Shown in pieces: positions 1 to 8,684 of a DNA stretch of 64,000 bases; the first letter of the stretch is position 1, and each line of letters begins with the position of its first letter. The stretch is from Streptomyces rimosus subsp. rimosus (lineage in GTDB: Bacteria; Actinomycetota; Actinomycetes; Streptomycetales; Streptomycetaceae), in NCBI RefSeq assembly GCF_000720725.1, contig NZ_JOCQ01000012.1, forward strand, positions 62,001-126,000, in the 5' to 3' direction. Position numbers and translations under genes: made by a program. The notes under the pieces were generated by a model. That model was not told the origin of the DNA. It did not search any database and saw only the letters and a list, made by a program, of their open reading frames with translations.

Positions 1-2
1 GC

Positions 3-413
3 AATGTGCGTGTCAAGTCCGCGGGGGCGCGTACGGGCGAGGTGAAGGGCGTCAACGGCAAGTGCATGGATGTCGCCGGAGGCAACAGCGCCGACGAGAC
101 CCAGATCCAGTTGTTCGGCTGCAACGGCTCGGCGGCCCAGAAGTGGACGCTGTCCGGTGACGGCACCGTCCGCGCCCTGGGCAAGTGCCTCGACGCCAAG
201 GGACGCGGCACAGCCGACGGCACGAAGATCCAGCTCTACCAGTGCAACGGCACCCCCGCCCAGGAATGGCGGCCACAGGACGACGGCACCGTCCGCAACC
301 CCCTCTCCGGCAGGTGCCTGGACGCTTCGGGCAGCACCTGGGGCGACGGGACCCGGCTGCATCTGTGGACCTGCCACGGCAGGCCCAACCAGCAGTGGAC
401 CCTGCCGTCCTGA
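3..413 (+). CDS. Ricin B-type beta-trefoil lectin domain, 3' end of a larger protein
   Basis: The reading frame is open at the left window edge and ends at 413, so only the C-terminus is seen. It shows three lectin repeats, each with a GKCLD or GRCLD start, a DGT element and a final QKW, QEW or QQW. This is the QxW signature of ricin-type carbohydrate-binding modules. In Streptomyces such modules usually sit at the C-terminus of secreted glycosidases or proteases, so the missing part is probably catalytic. The repeats closely resemble those at the end of the GH95 fucosidase at 50053-52896. The catalytic identity cannot be stated from this window. Confidence 0.9.
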   Translation, partial: NVRVKSAGARTGEVKGVNGKCMDVAGGNSADETQIQLFGCNGSAAQKWTLSGDGTVRALGKCLDAKGRGTADGTKIQLYQCNGTPAQEWRPQDDGTVRNPLSGRCLDASGSTWGDGTRLHLWTCHGRPNQQWTLPS

Positions 414-425
414 GGGGCCGCTCCT

Positions 426-487
426 GGCCTGTGGTCCACAGGCCGGGCCCGGGAGCTCTCCGCGCCAGGCGGGGGAGCTCCCGGGCC
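426..487 (+). terminator. Tandem hairpins after the lectin gene
   Basis: Two hairpins follow the stop codon. GGCCTGTGGTCCACAGGCC at 426-444 is a palindrome around a single T. Next, 446-458 (GGCCCGGGAGCTC) pairs perfectly with 475-487 across a 16-base loop. There is no U-tract, as is usual for Streptomyces terminators. They separate the lectin gene from the operon starting at 618. Confidence 0.7.
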
Positions 488-617
488 GGGCTCGCCCACG
501 CGAGTGCCCGTCGCGGCTCGCACCCACAACGTCTCCGTGCCGGGGCCGCCGCTCTGACGCCCCCGGCACGGGCCGACCATTCACCACACGCACGAGTACG
601 GCAGAGAGGCACGCGCC

Positions 618-1736
618 ATGACACCTCCCACATCGGCACGTACGGGAATCTGGCTGATCGGGGCCCGCGGATCGGTCGCGACCACCGTGGTGGCAGGCTG
701 CGCCGCCGTCGCGAACGGCCTGCGGCCGCCGGTCGGCATGGTCACCCTCACCCCTCCCTTCCAGGACTGCGGGCTGCCTCCCCTTGGGGCGCTCGTCTTC
801 GGCGGGCACGACGTGGTGTCCTGCCCGCTGCCGAAGCGGGCCGAGCAACTGGCCGCGCAGGGAGTCCTGCCGTACGACGTCCTCGCGGCGGTACAGGAGG
901 AACTCGCCGCGGCGGAGGCCGCGATCCGGCCCGGAGGCGCGGTGGCCGGCGACCTGCGCGACGGCCACGAGCTGGTCAGCAGGTTCGCGGAGGACATCGT
1001 CGCCTTCCAAACGGACAACCGGCTCGCACGGTGCGTGGTGGTCAACGTCGCCTCCACCGAGCCCGCACCGCGTGCCGACGACACGGGAATGCCCGCGAGC
1101 TCGCTGTACGCGGCCGCGGCGCTGTGGGCGGGCGCCGCTTACGTGAACTTCACCCCGTCCACCGGACTGCACCACCCGGCGCTCTCCGGGGCGTACAAGG
1201 TGCCGGTCGCCGGGCGGGACGGGAAGACCGGGCAGACGCTGCTGCGGTCCGTGCTCGGACCGATGTTCGCGCAGCGGGCGCTCGCCGTGCGGTCCTGGTC
1301 CGGCACGAACCTCCTGGGAGGCGGTGACGGCGCGGCCCTCGCCGACCCGGCCGCGGCCGCCGCCAAGAACGCGGGCAAGGAGCGCGTGCTCGCCGACACG
1401 CTCGGCACCGCCCCCGAGGGCCAGGTGCACATCGACGACGTGCCGTCGATGGGGGAGTGGAAGACTGCCTGGGACCACATCGCCTTCGAGGGGTTCCTCG
1501 GTGCGCGGATGGTGCTCCAGACCACGTGGCAGGGGTGCGACTCGGCCCTGGCCGCGCCCCTCGTGCTCGACCTGGCGCGACTGCTCGCCCGGGCCCACGA
1601 AATCGGGATCACCGGACCGGTCCCGGAGCTGGGCTTCTTCTTCAAGGATCCGGACCCGGGGGCGTACGCCTCGCTCGCCGAGCAGCACCTGGCGCTGCTG
1701 GGCCTCGCGGGGCGACTGCGGGAGGGCGACGCGTGA
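618..1736 (+). CDS. Inositol-3-phosphate synthase-like protein, first gene of the ebo-type operon
   Basis: A 372-residue protein opening with a Rossmann-type GARGSVATTVVAGC element. It also has the motifs WSGTNLLGGGDG and DDVPSMGEWKTAWDHI, in the pattern of the myo-inositol-1-phosphate synthase family (NAD-dependent cyclisation of glucose 6-phosphate). It is close in length to compact bacterial forms but is not a housekeeping copy by context. It leads an operon in which the next gene starts inside its stop codon. Inferred role: it makes a cyclitol phosphate or a related polar head group for the product handled by the ebo genes. The family call is good, but substrate and product are not shown by sequence. 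Confidence 0.8.
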   Translation: MTPPTSARTGIWLIGARGSVATTVVAGCAAVANGLRPPVGMVTLTPPFQDCGLPPLGALVFGGHDVVSCPLPKRAEQLAAQGVLPYDVLAAVQEELAAAEAAIRPGGAVAGDLRDGHELVSRFAEDIVAFQTDNRLARCVVVNVASTEPAPRADDTGMPASSLYAAAALWAGAAYVNFTPSTGLHHPALSGAYKVPVAGRDGKTGQTLLRSVLGPMFAQRALAVRSWSGTNLLGGGDGAALADPAAAAAKNAGKERVLADTLGTAPEGQVHIDDVPSMGEWKTAWDHIAFEGFLGARMVLQTTWQGCDSALAAPLVLDLARLLARAHEIGITGPVPELGFFFKDPDPGAYASLAEQHLALLGLAGRLREGDA

Positions 1737-2677
1737 GCTCGCTGCGGGACTGGGCACAGCTGCTTCGGGTCTCGGCGCTCTTCACGGTTCCCGGAGACGC
1801 ACTCGCCGGGGCGGCCGCAGCAGGCGCGCGAGCCGACGCACGCACTCTGCGCGCGATGGGGTGCTCCCTCTGCCTCTACGAGGCAGGCATGGTCCTGAAC
1901 GACTGGGCGGACCAGGACGAGGACGCGCGGGAACGCCCGGACCGGCCCCTCCCCTCGGGACGCATACGACCCGCCGCGGCCATGGCGGCGGCGGTCGCAC
2001 TGACCGGGGCGGGCCTCGCGCTGGCCGCAGCGGCGGGGCGGACGACCGCCGCCGTCGCGGGAGCGCTGGCCGCCACGGTGTGGGCGTACGACCTGAAGCT
2101 GAAGCACACCAGCGCGGGTCCGGCGGCGATGGGCCTGGCCCGGGGCCTCGACCTGCTGCTCGGCGCGGTGGCGTCAGGGAGAAGGCCGCTGCGGCCCGCC
2201 GTGTTCATCTCATCGGCGGCGCTGGCCGCGCACACGTACGCGGTCACATGTGTCTCCCGGAACGAGACGACGGGCGGGTCCAGCCGCGCTCCGCTCGCCG
2301 CTCTGGCCGCGAGTGCGGCCATCGGAACGGCTCTGGTGACGAAGCGTTCGCCCGGGCTCGACGGCACGGGCGCAGGCGGAGGGGTGGCCGCGCGGGCCTC
2401 GGTGTCCGGCGCCACCCGTGAAAGCCGCCTGGCCCGCGGTCTCATGATGCCGTCCTTCGCCGCCGCTTACGTCGCCGCCGCGGCCCGCCCCTTCCTGCAC
2501 GCCGCCCTCAACCCTTCCCCGCCCCTCACCCAACGGGCGGTCGGCGGTGGCATCCGCTCCATGATCCCCCTCCAGGCCGCGCTCGCCGCGCGTGCCGGCG
2601 CTCCTGTGGTCGGCGGCGCGCTGCTCGCGCTGGCGCCGGTAGCACGCCGCCTCTCCCAAAAGGTGAACCTGACATGA
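1733..2677 (+). CDS. eboC: UbiA-like prenyltransferase (EboC / SCO3242-type)
   Basis: Starts at GTG 1733, overlapping the previous stop (GTGA), and encodes about 314 residues. The motif NDWADQDEDARERPDRPLPSGR corresponds to the first Asp-rich NDxxDxxxD signature of UbiA-type membrane prenyltransferases, which transfer an isoprenoid chain to an acceptor. Several Ala/Leu/Val-rich hydrophobic helices follow. The second Asp motif is less clear: after WAYDLKLKHT there is no obvious DxxxD. EboC is the membrane component of ebo operons and its acceptor is unknown. Its position after a cyclitol-synthase-like gene suggests a polyprenylated carrier, but this is inference. Confidence 0.8.
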   Translation: MSSLRDWAQLLRVSALFTVPGDALAGAAAAGARADARTLRAMGCSLCLYEAGMVLNDWADQDEDARERPDRPLPSGRIRPAAAMAAAVALTGAGLALAAAAGRTTAAVAGALAATVWAYDLKLKHTSAGPAAMGLARGLDLLLGAVASGRRPLRPAVFISSAALAAHTYAVTCVSRNETTGGSSRAPLAALAASAAIGTALVTKRSPGLDGTGAGGGVAARASVSGATRESRLARGLMMPSFAAAYVAAAARPFLHAALNPSPPLTQRAVGGGIRSMIPLQAALAARAGAPVVGGALLALAPVARRLSQKVNLT

Positions 2678-3534
2678 CCCTGCGCTTCGCCTACGGCACC
2701 AACGGCCTCACCGACCTGCGACTCGACGACGCGCTCCGCCTCCTCGCCGACCTGGGATACGACGGTGTCGGCCTGACGCTCGACCACATGCACCTCGACC
2801 CCATGGCAGCGGACCTGGCCTCCCGCACCAGCCGCCTGTCCCGCGTCCTGGGCTCCCTGGACCTGACGGTGACCATCGAAACCGGTGCCCGGTATGTGCT
2901 CGACCCGCGCCGCAAGCATGGTCCCTCGCTCGTCGACGCGGACCCGGACGGCCGCGCGGCGCGGGGCCGCATGCTGGTGCGCGCCGTACAAGTGGCCGCC
3001 GACCTGGGCGCGCACGCGGTGCACTGTGTCAGCGGCAGTCTCCCTGAGGGCGTCGATCCGGACACGGCATGGCAGCACCTGGCCCACGAGCTGGCCCCTG
3101 TCCTCGACGCCGCCACGGGAGTGGGTGTTCCGCTCGCCCTGGAACCTGAGCCCGGCCATCTCCTCGCCACCCTCGCCGACTTCCACCACCTCCGCCACCT
3201 GCTCGGCGGCCCCGAAGCACTGGGCCTGACCCTGGACATCGGCCACTGCCAGTGCCTGGAACCGGCTCCCCCCGCCGAGTGCGTCCACGCGTCCGCGCCG
3301 TGGGTGCGGCACGTCCAGATCGAGGACATGCGCCGCGGTGTCCACGAACACCTGCCGTTCGGCGAGGGAGAGATCTCCTTCCCGCCCGTGCTCGACGCCC
3401 TGTCCGAACTCACCCGCAACGGTTACGAGGGGTTGATCACCGTGGAGTTGCCCCGCCACTCGCACGCGGGGCCGCACCTCGCCGAGAAATCCCTCCGCTT
3501 TCTGCGTGACCGCGTGGCAGGAGCACACATATGA
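2674..3534 (+). CDS. Xylose isomerase-like TIM-barrel protein (sugar phosphate isomerase/epimerase family)
   Basis: A 286-residue AP-endonuclease-2/xylose-isomerase-like barrel. Visible metal-binding elements are LEPEPGHLL, LTLDIGHCQCL, WVRHVQIEDM and the late ITVELPRHSH, which match the Glu, Asp/His, His and Glu ligands of the family. The start ATG overlaps the eboC stop by 4 bases and its own stop overlaps eboA by 4 bases. It probably isomerises or epimerises a sugar or cyclitol intermediate of the ebo product. It is distantly similar in fold to the EboE-like protein of the same operon but clearly a different gene. The substrate is unknown. Confidence 0.75.
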   Translation: MTLRFAYGTNGLTDLRLDDALRLLADLGYDGVGLTLDHMHLDPMAADLASRTSRLSRVLGSLDLTVTIETGARYVLDPRRKHGPSLVDADPDGRAARGRMLVRAVQVAADLGAHAVHCVSGSLPEGVDPDTAWQHLAHELAPVLDAATGVGVPLALEPEPGHLLATLADFHHLRHLLGGPEALGLTLDIGHCQCLEPAPPAECVHASAPWVRHVQIEDMRRGVHEHLPFGEGEISFPPVLDALSELTRNGYEGLITVELPRHSHAGPHLAEKSLRFLRDRVAGAHI

Positions 3535-4130
3535 CCGACGACCTGACCATCCGGTGGACAGACCTTGACGACTCGACCCGAGCTTGGCTCGCCCGCACCG
3601 TGTTCGAAGCCGCCACCGCGCCTCGGGGGCCCGACGGCTCCCCGCCCGTCTGGGAGAAGCGGTTCGCCGAGGCGGGCCGACACTGCCGGGGCGCCGAGGA
3701 CGACGCCCGAGTCCTCCTGCTGCACGCGGTCCGCCCCGGGGCGACCACCCTCGCCCAGCTCTACGCGCACGGCACCGCCGCCGAACGCCGGGCCGTCCTC
3801 CGCGTCCTGCCCCACCTTCCGTACCTCAACCCCACCGACGTGCTCCCCCTGGTCGAGGACGCCCTGCGCACCAACGACACCCGCCTCGTCGCCGCCGCCG
3901 TCGGACCCGCCGCCGAGCACTTGGAGGACCACGCCTGGCGGCACGCGGTCCTCAAGTGCCTGTTCACCGGCGTGCCCCTGGACGCGGTGGCCGGTCTTGA
4001 GCGTCGTGCCAAGGGGGACCGTGAGCTGGCCCGGATGCTCACCGACTACGCAGCCGAGCGCGGCGCGGCGGGCCGCCCCGTGCCTGAAGACCTCCACCGT
4101 GTCCTGAACCTCGCCACCCAGGAGTCCTGA
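3531..4130 (+). CDS. eboA: EboA domain protein
   Basis: A 199-residue soluble, probably helical protein. The C-terminal half (AWRHAVLKCLFTGVPLDAVAGL, then RELARMLTDYAAER) has the pattern I associate with EboA, the small hypothetical protein that defines ebo operons. No catalytic motif and no signal peptide are visible. It sits immediately before the TatD-like EboB gene, with overlapping stop and start (TGATG), as in ebo operons of cyanobacteria, algae plastids and Bacteroidetes. Function is unknown. EboA is recognised here by pattern and neighbourhood rather than by a residue signature with known chemistry. Confidence 0.75.
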   Translation: MTDDLTIRWTDLDDSTRAWLARTVFEAATAPRGPDGSPPVWEKRFAEAGRHCRGAEDDARVLLLHAVRPGATTLAQLYAHGTAAERRAVLRVLPHLPYLNPTDVLPLVEDALRTNDTRLVAAAVGPAAEHLEDHAWRHAVLKCLFTGVPLDAVAGLERRAKGDRELARMLTDYAAERGAAGRPVPEDLHRVLNLATQES

Positions 4131-4981
4131 TGCGTATTTTCGATCCCCATATCCATATGACATCCCGTACCACCGACGACTACGAGGCGATGTATGCCGC
4201 CGGTGTGCGGGCTGTGGTCGAGCCCGCTTTCTGGCTGGGGCAGCCGCGCACCTCGCCTGCTTCCTTCGTCGACTACTTCGACTCCCTCCTCGGCTGGGAG
4301 CCGTTCCGCGCCGCCCAGTACGGCATCGCCCATCACTGCACGCTCGCGCTCAACCCCAAGGAGGCGAACGATCCGCGCTGCATCCCCGTCCTGGGCCTGC
4401 TGCCCCGGTACCTGGTGAAGGACAACGTCGTCGCCGTGGGGGAGATCGGCTACGACTCCATGACACCGGCCGAGGACGGGGCCTTGGCGGCGCAGTTGGA
4501 GCTGGCCGCCGGGCACGAGCTGCCCGCACTCGTGCACACCCCGCACCGCGACAAACTGGCGGGTCTGCGCCGCACCCTGGACGTGGTGAGGGAGTCTGCT
4601 CTGCCGCTCGACCGGGTTCTGGTCGACCACCTCAACGAGACCACCGTGAAGAAAGCGAAGGACGCGGGCTGCTGGCTGGGCTTCTCCGTGTATCCCGATA
4701 CCAAGATGGACGAGGACCGGATGGTCGCCGTCTTGAAGGAGTACGGGCCTGAGAAGGTGCTGGTCAATTCGGCTGCTGACTGGGGCAGAAGTGACCCGCT
4801 CAAGACCCGCAGGGTCGGCGACGCGATGCTGGCGGCAGGCTTCACCGAGGACGACGTCGACCGCGTCCTGTGGCGCAACCCGGTCGCCTTCTACGGGCTC
4901 AGCGGCCGCCTCGCCCTGGACGTCCAGGCATTGGACGCGGCCACGCATGAGGGAAACTCCATCCTGCGCGGCGGGGAGTGA
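4130..4981 (+). CDS. eboB: TatD-like metal-dependent hydrolase (EboB)
   Basis: A 283-residue TIM-barrel amidohydrolase-superfamily protein. The N-terminal FDPHIHMTSRT gives the HxH metal motif on strand 1. VGEIGYDS supplies the Glu, HTPHRDKLAG and VDHLNE supply His ligands, and NSAADWGRSDPL carries the late Asp. This is the layout of TatD DNase-like hydrolases and of EboB. It is translationally coupled to eboA and followed after 3 bases by eboE. Its physiological substrate is not known, and a nuclease role is not implied in this context. Confidence 0.82.
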   Translation: MRIFDPHIHMTSRTTDDYEAMYAAGVRAVVEPAFWLGQPRTSPASFVDYFDSLLGWEPFRAAQYGIAHHCTLALNPKEANDPRCIPVLGLLPRYLVKDNVVAVGEIGYDSMTPAEDGALAAQLELAAGHELPALVHTPHRDKLAGLRRTLDVVRESALPLDRVLVDHLNETTVKKAKDAGCWLGFSVYPDTKMDEDRMVAVLKEYGPEKVLVNSAADWGRSDPLKTRRVGDAMLAAGFTEDDVDRVLWRNPVAFYGLSGRLALDVQALDAATHEGNSILRGGE

Positions 4982-4984
4982 GCC

Positions 4985-6154
4985 ATGCGCTTTCGCCACC
5001 CCGACGGCTCCACCGTCCACCTTGCCTACTGCACCAACGTCCATCCGGCCGAGACCCTCGACGGCGTCCTCGCCCAGCTCCGCGACCACTGCGAACCCGT
5101 CCGCAGACGCCTCGGCCGGGACCGGATCGGCATCGGCCTGTGGCTGGCCAAGGACGCCGCCAGGGCGTTGACCGCCGACCCGACCGCACGGCGAAGCCTG
5201 CGTACCGAACTGGACTCGTGCGGCCTGGAAGTGGTCACCCTCAACGGCTTCCCGTATGAGGGCTTCGGCACGGGCGAAGTCAAGTACCGCGTCTACAAGC
5301 CCGACTGGGCCGACCCGGAACGCCTCGCCCACACCATCGACCTCGCTTGGCTCCTCGCCACCCTCCTGCCGGACGACGTGAGCGAGGGAGCCATCTCCAC
5401 GCTGCCGCTGGCGTGGCGCGACAGCTGGGACGCCGCGCAGGCGGCACTGGCTTGCTCCGCGCTCATGGTCCTGGGGCGGCGACTGGACACGCTCGCGGAA
5501 GTCACGGGCCGTTCGATCCGCATCGGCCTGGAGCCCGAGCCGGGATGTGTCATCGAGACCACCGACGACGCTCTGGCTCCTCTTGGGGAGATTGCTCATC
5601 CCCGTATCGGCCTCTGCCTGGACACCTGTCATCTCGCCACTTCCTTCGAGGACCCGGCGACCGCGCTCGATGCCCTCGCCGCCGCCGGCATCCCCGTCGT
5701 CAAGTCCCAGCTCTCCGCCGCTCTGCATGCCGAACGACCCCACCTTTCGGATGTGCGCGCGGCTCTGGCCGCGTTCGACGAACCCCGCTTCCTGCACCAG
5801 ACCCGGGTGATGACCGCTACCGGCCTGCACAGCACTGACGACCTCGGCGAGGCCCTCACCCGTGACGTGCTGCCCGATACGTCCCCCTGGCGCTCCCACT
5901 TCCACGTGCCGCTGCACGCGATGCCCGCACCCCCGCTCACCTCCACCCTCCCCGTCCTCAAGGACACACTCGCCCGACTCGTCGGCGGACCGCACCCGCG
6001 CACTCACCACCTCGAAGTCGAGACCTACACCTGGCAGGCCCTCCCGCCCGAGCTGCGCCCGCGCGCCCGCCATCAGCTCGCCGACGGCATCGCCGCCGAA
6101 CTCACGCTCGCCCGTGACCTCCTGACGGACCTCGGCTTGAAGGAACTGCCATGA
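4985..6154 (+). CDS. eboE: EboE-like metabolite traffic protein (TIM barrel)
   Basis: A 389-residue protein. It begins RFRHPDGSTVHLAYCTNVHPAETLDGVLAQL, which is characteristic of EboE, where the LxYCTNVHPxE stretch is conserved. Further on it has LNGFPYEGFG, IGLEPEPGCVIET, IGLCLDTCHLATSFEDP and the C-terminal HHLEVETYTWQALPP, consistent with a xylose isomerase-like barrel with bound metal. Three bases separate it from eboB, and its stop overlaps eboF. The family is annotated as involved in metabolite traffic because ebo mutants of cyanobacteria mislocalise scytonemin precursors; the enzymatic reaction is unknown. Confidence 0.85.
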   Translation: MRFRHPDGSTVHLAYCTNVHPAETLDGVLAQLRDHCEPVRRRLGRDRIGIGLWLAKDAARALTADPTARRSLRTELDSCGLEVVTLNGFPYEGFGTGEVKYRVYKPDWADPERLAHTIDLAWLLATLLPDDVSEGAISTLPLAWRDSWDAAQAALACSALMVLGRRLDTLAEVTGRSIRIGLEPEPGCVIETTDDALAPLGEIAHPRIGLCLDTCHLATSFEDPATALDALAAAGIPVVKSQLSAALHAERPHLSDVRAALAAFDEPRFLHQTRVMTATGLHSTDDLGEALTRDVLPDTSPWRSHFHVPLHAMPAPPLTSTLPVLKDTLARLVGGPHPRTHHLEVETYTWQALPPELRPRARHQLADGIAAELTLARDLLTDLGLKELP

Positions 6155-7545
6155 CCCCACCCGTCGCCCGGAAACCCACCCCGCTGCTTGTCCTGGACGT
6201 CGTCGGCCTCACCCCTCAGTTGCTCGACCACATGTCACGCCTGGCCGCCCTCGGCGCGCAGGGCTCCCAGGCGGCCCTGGACACCGTGCTGCCCGCGGTC
6301 ACCTGCACCGCTCAGTCGACGTTTTTGACCGGCACCCCGCCCGCCGAACACGGCATCGTCGGCAACGGCTGGTACTTCCGCGACCTCGGCGAGGTCCTGC
6401 TGTGGCGCCAGCACAACGGCCTTGTCGCCGGCGACAAGCTCTGGGACGCCGCCCGCCGTGCCCACCCCGCCTACACGGTCGCCAACATCTGCTGGTGGTA
6501 CGCCATGGGCGCCGACACCGACATCACCGTCACCCCCCGCCCCGTCTACTACGCCGACGGCCGCAAGGAACCCGACTGCTACACCCGGCCGGTCGAGCTG
6601 CACGACGAACTCACCGCCAGACTCGGCACCTTCCCCCTGTTCCACTTTTGGGGCCCGGGCGCGGACCTCGTCTCCAGCCAATGGATCATCGACGCCACCC
6701 GCCATATCCTCACCACCCGCGAACCCGACCTCGCCCTGTGCTACCTCCCCCACCTCGACTACGACCTCCAGCGCTTCGGCCCCGACGACCCCCGCGCCCA
6801 CCAGGCCGCCGCCGACCTGGACACCGCCCTCGCCCCCCTCCTCGCCGACGCCCAGGCCCAGGGCCGTACCGTGGTCGCCCTGTCCGAGTACGGCATCACC
6901 CCAGTCAGCCGCCCCGTCGACATCAACCGCGCCCTGCGCCGCGCCGGGCTGCTGGAAGTCCACACCCAGGACGGCATGGAATACCTCGACCCGATGGCCT
7001 CACGCGCCTTCGCCGTCGCCGACCACCAGATCGCCCACGTCTACGTCCGCCGCCCCGAAGACCTCCCCACCACCCGATCCGCCCTCGAAGGCCTGCCCGG
7101 CCTCGACCACCTCCTCGAGGACGAGGGCAAAAAGGCCCACCACCTGGACCACCCGCGCTCCGGCGAACTCGTCGCGGTGGCCGAGCCGGATGCCTGGTTC
7201 ACGTACTACTACTGGCTCGATGACGCCCGCGCGCCCGACTTCGCACAGCTCGTCGAGATCCACCGCAAACCCGGCTACGACCCGGTCGAGCTGTTCATGG
7301 ACCCCCAGGACCCCTATGTGCGGCTCAAGGCCGCGGGCGCCCTGGCCCGCAAGAAGCTCGGCCTGCGCTACCGCATGGCCGTCGTGCCTCTCGACCCCTC
7401 ACCTATCCGCGGCAGCCACGGCCGCCTTCCCACCCACCCCGGCGAAGGCCCACTCATCCTGTGCTCCACCCCCCATGCCGTCTCCGGCCGCGTCGCGGCC
7501 ACCGAGGTGAAGTCCCTGCTGCTACGGCTCGCGGGACTTGCCTGA
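6151..7545 (+). CDS. eboF: Alkaline phosphatase superfamily protein, nucleotide pyrophosphatase-like (EboF position)
   Basis: A 464-residue protein of the type I phosphodiesterase/nucleotide pyrophosphatase fold. LVLDVVGLTPQLLDH gives the first metal Asp. VTCTAQSTFLTGTPPAEHGIVGNGWY contains the nucleophilic Thr/Ser and the HGIVGNGW signature. LCYLPHLDYDLQRFGPDDP carries the DxxxQ/H metal site, followed by SEYGITPV and ADHQIAHVYV. It has no signal peptide. As last gene of the operon, overlapping eboE by 4 bases, it fits EboF. A plausible role is hydrolysing a phosphodiester or pyrophosphate bond in the ebo intermediate, for instance release from a lipid carrier; that is inference. Confidence 0.8.
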   Translation: MTPPVARKPTPLLVLDVVGLTPQLLDHMSRLAALGAQGSQAALDTVLPAVTCTAQSTFLTGTPPAEHGIVGNGWYFRDLGEVLLWRQHNGLVAGDKLWDAARRAHPAYTVANICWWYAMGADTDITVTPRPVYYADGRKEPDCYTRPVELHDELTARLGTFPLFHFWGPGADLVSSQWIIDATRHILTTREPDLALCYLPHLDYDLQRFGPDDPRAHQAAADLDTALAPLLADAQAQGRTVVALSEYGITPVSRPVDINRALRRAGLLEVHTQDGMEYLDPMASRAFAVADHQIAHVYVRRPEDLPTTRSALEGLPGLDHLLEDEGKKAHHLDHPRSGELVAVAEPDAWFTYYYWLDDARAPDFAQLVEIHRKPGYDPVELFMDPQDPYVRLKAAGALARKKLGLRYRMAVVPLDPSPIRGSHGRLPTHPGEGPLILCSTPHAVSGRVAATEVKSLLLRLAGLA

Positions 7546-7579
7546 CCGGACGGCCCCCACCACGTCCGGAGCCAGGCCG

Positions 7580-8204
7580 AGCCTCGACGGTAACGTGATC
7601 AAGATCGTCGATAACAGCTCTACGGCCGACCGCCTCGACGTCGTCATCATCGGTGACGGCCATACCAGCGGCGAACTCGGCCGGTTCCGCACCGCGGCCA
7701 AGGCCTCCGAAGCCGACCTCATGATCGTGCTCGCCAAATGCCGCATGTATGGCGGCGCAGGCTACAACACGCCCAGCCCGCGTCTGGGCTATGAGGGGAT
7801 AGCCACCGCGTCGGCCGGTCACGCCCAGTGCGCCCAGGTCGCCATCCACGAGACGGGGCACTCGCTGGGCGAACTGGCTGATGAATACTTTTACCAACGG
7901 CCCCGGGTACGAGCGCTACCGCGGCCCCGAGCCCGGGCGGCCCAACATCTCCAACCTGACCGCCGCGCAGTTGCGCGGCGGCCGGACCAAGTGGTACCGC
8001 TGGCTCGGCCAGAACTCGCCCGACGGTGGCACGGTGGGCGCGTACCAGGGCGGCGGCTACTACGTCACCGGTCTCAACCGCCCGACCCACACCGCGCGCG
8101 TCTCCCTCGCCCAGCCCGTCGGCCGCCATGCCGCGCCCCTCAAGGTGACTGGTATCTGCACGGACAGCGCCTGGCCGACCGCGACCTGCGAAGCAAGCGC
8201 CTGA
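7580..8204 (+). pseudogene. Decayed M64 (IgA peptidase-like) metallopeptidase
   Basis: The fragment starts NVIKIVDNSSTADRLDVVIIGDGHT, typical of family M64, and retains the zinc motif HETGHSLGELADEY (HExxH plus downstream Glu). Between these there is an internal loss, since only a shortened LAKCRMYGGAG piece connects them. Near 7890 the frame changes. The remaining family sequence (NISNLTAAQ, KWYRWLGQNSPDGGTVGAYQGGGYYVTGL) continues in the +3 frame to 8204, after which family similarity stops. No convincing start or signal peptide precedes it. It is read as a frameshifted, internally deleted and C-terminally truncated relic, downstream of and unrelated to the ebo operon. Confidence 0.75.
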
Positions 8205-8459
8205 ACTCTGGCGGCGCCACCGCGGCCGTCGACGTCGGCAGCCTGCCCCTGAGCCGCCGAACCGCCACCCCCAACACGCTGACCGACACGGCAGCCGTCA
8301 GTGACGTTTCACCGAGCGCCGGCGCGCCGACAGCGGGTCCAGCTGCTACCTGTACCGCGATGCCCTGGGCGGTAGCCACCCGTGGTGTGCCGCTGACCGG
8401 TAGGCGCACCGTGCGGCGGACAGATCCGATGAATCTGCCGTTTCCGGTGCGCATTTTGG

Positions 8460-8495
8460 AGACATCTGTGCGATGTCTTGTCTAGAGGTCTGATG
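8460..8495 (+). promoter_or_regulatory. Upstream region of GH29 fucosidase: inverted repeat plus GntR-like half-site
   Basis: AGACATC at 8460-8466 and GATGTCT at 8472-8478 form an inverted repeat with a 5-base centre. Eight bases later AGGTCTGATG (8486-8495) matches, with one mismatch, the TGGTCTGAT motif found in inverted copies in front of the L-fucose operon (12833-12903). It lies 190 bases before the fucosidase start, so co-regulation by the GntR protein is plausible. An 8-base match alone could be chance. Confidence 0.4.
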
Positions 8496-8684
8496 TGTTG
8501 CACGCTCTCGTACACCAACGCAGGACTGGGCGCCGCGACCGTGCTCCGCTTCGGGCAACGGTGGGCGGGGCGCCCCCGCGCGGCGCCGGACCAACAGGTC
8601 GGCGCCCTGCCCCTACCCCGTGTTCATCCCGGCTGTCGTCGCCGAGCTCAGTCCTGCCCTGACGCAACTAGGGAGCCGTGACAC

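Noticed and set aside
236..2107. Long open frames antisense or out of frame to the lectin and ebo genes
   Set aside because: Very high GC content gives long stop-free shadow frames; these lack family motifs, have Arg/Pro-rich composition and lie fully over well supported genes.
4046..6160. 704-codon open frame on the minus strand across eboB/eboE
   Set aside because: It is the complement of two genes with clear active-site motifs, and its product has no recognisable domain and an unnatural Gly/Gln/Arg-rich composition.
7538..8485. A 315-codon intact peptidase gene
   Set aside because: M64 similarity switches frame near 7890 and parts are missing, so the continuous open frame does not encode the family's C-terminal half.
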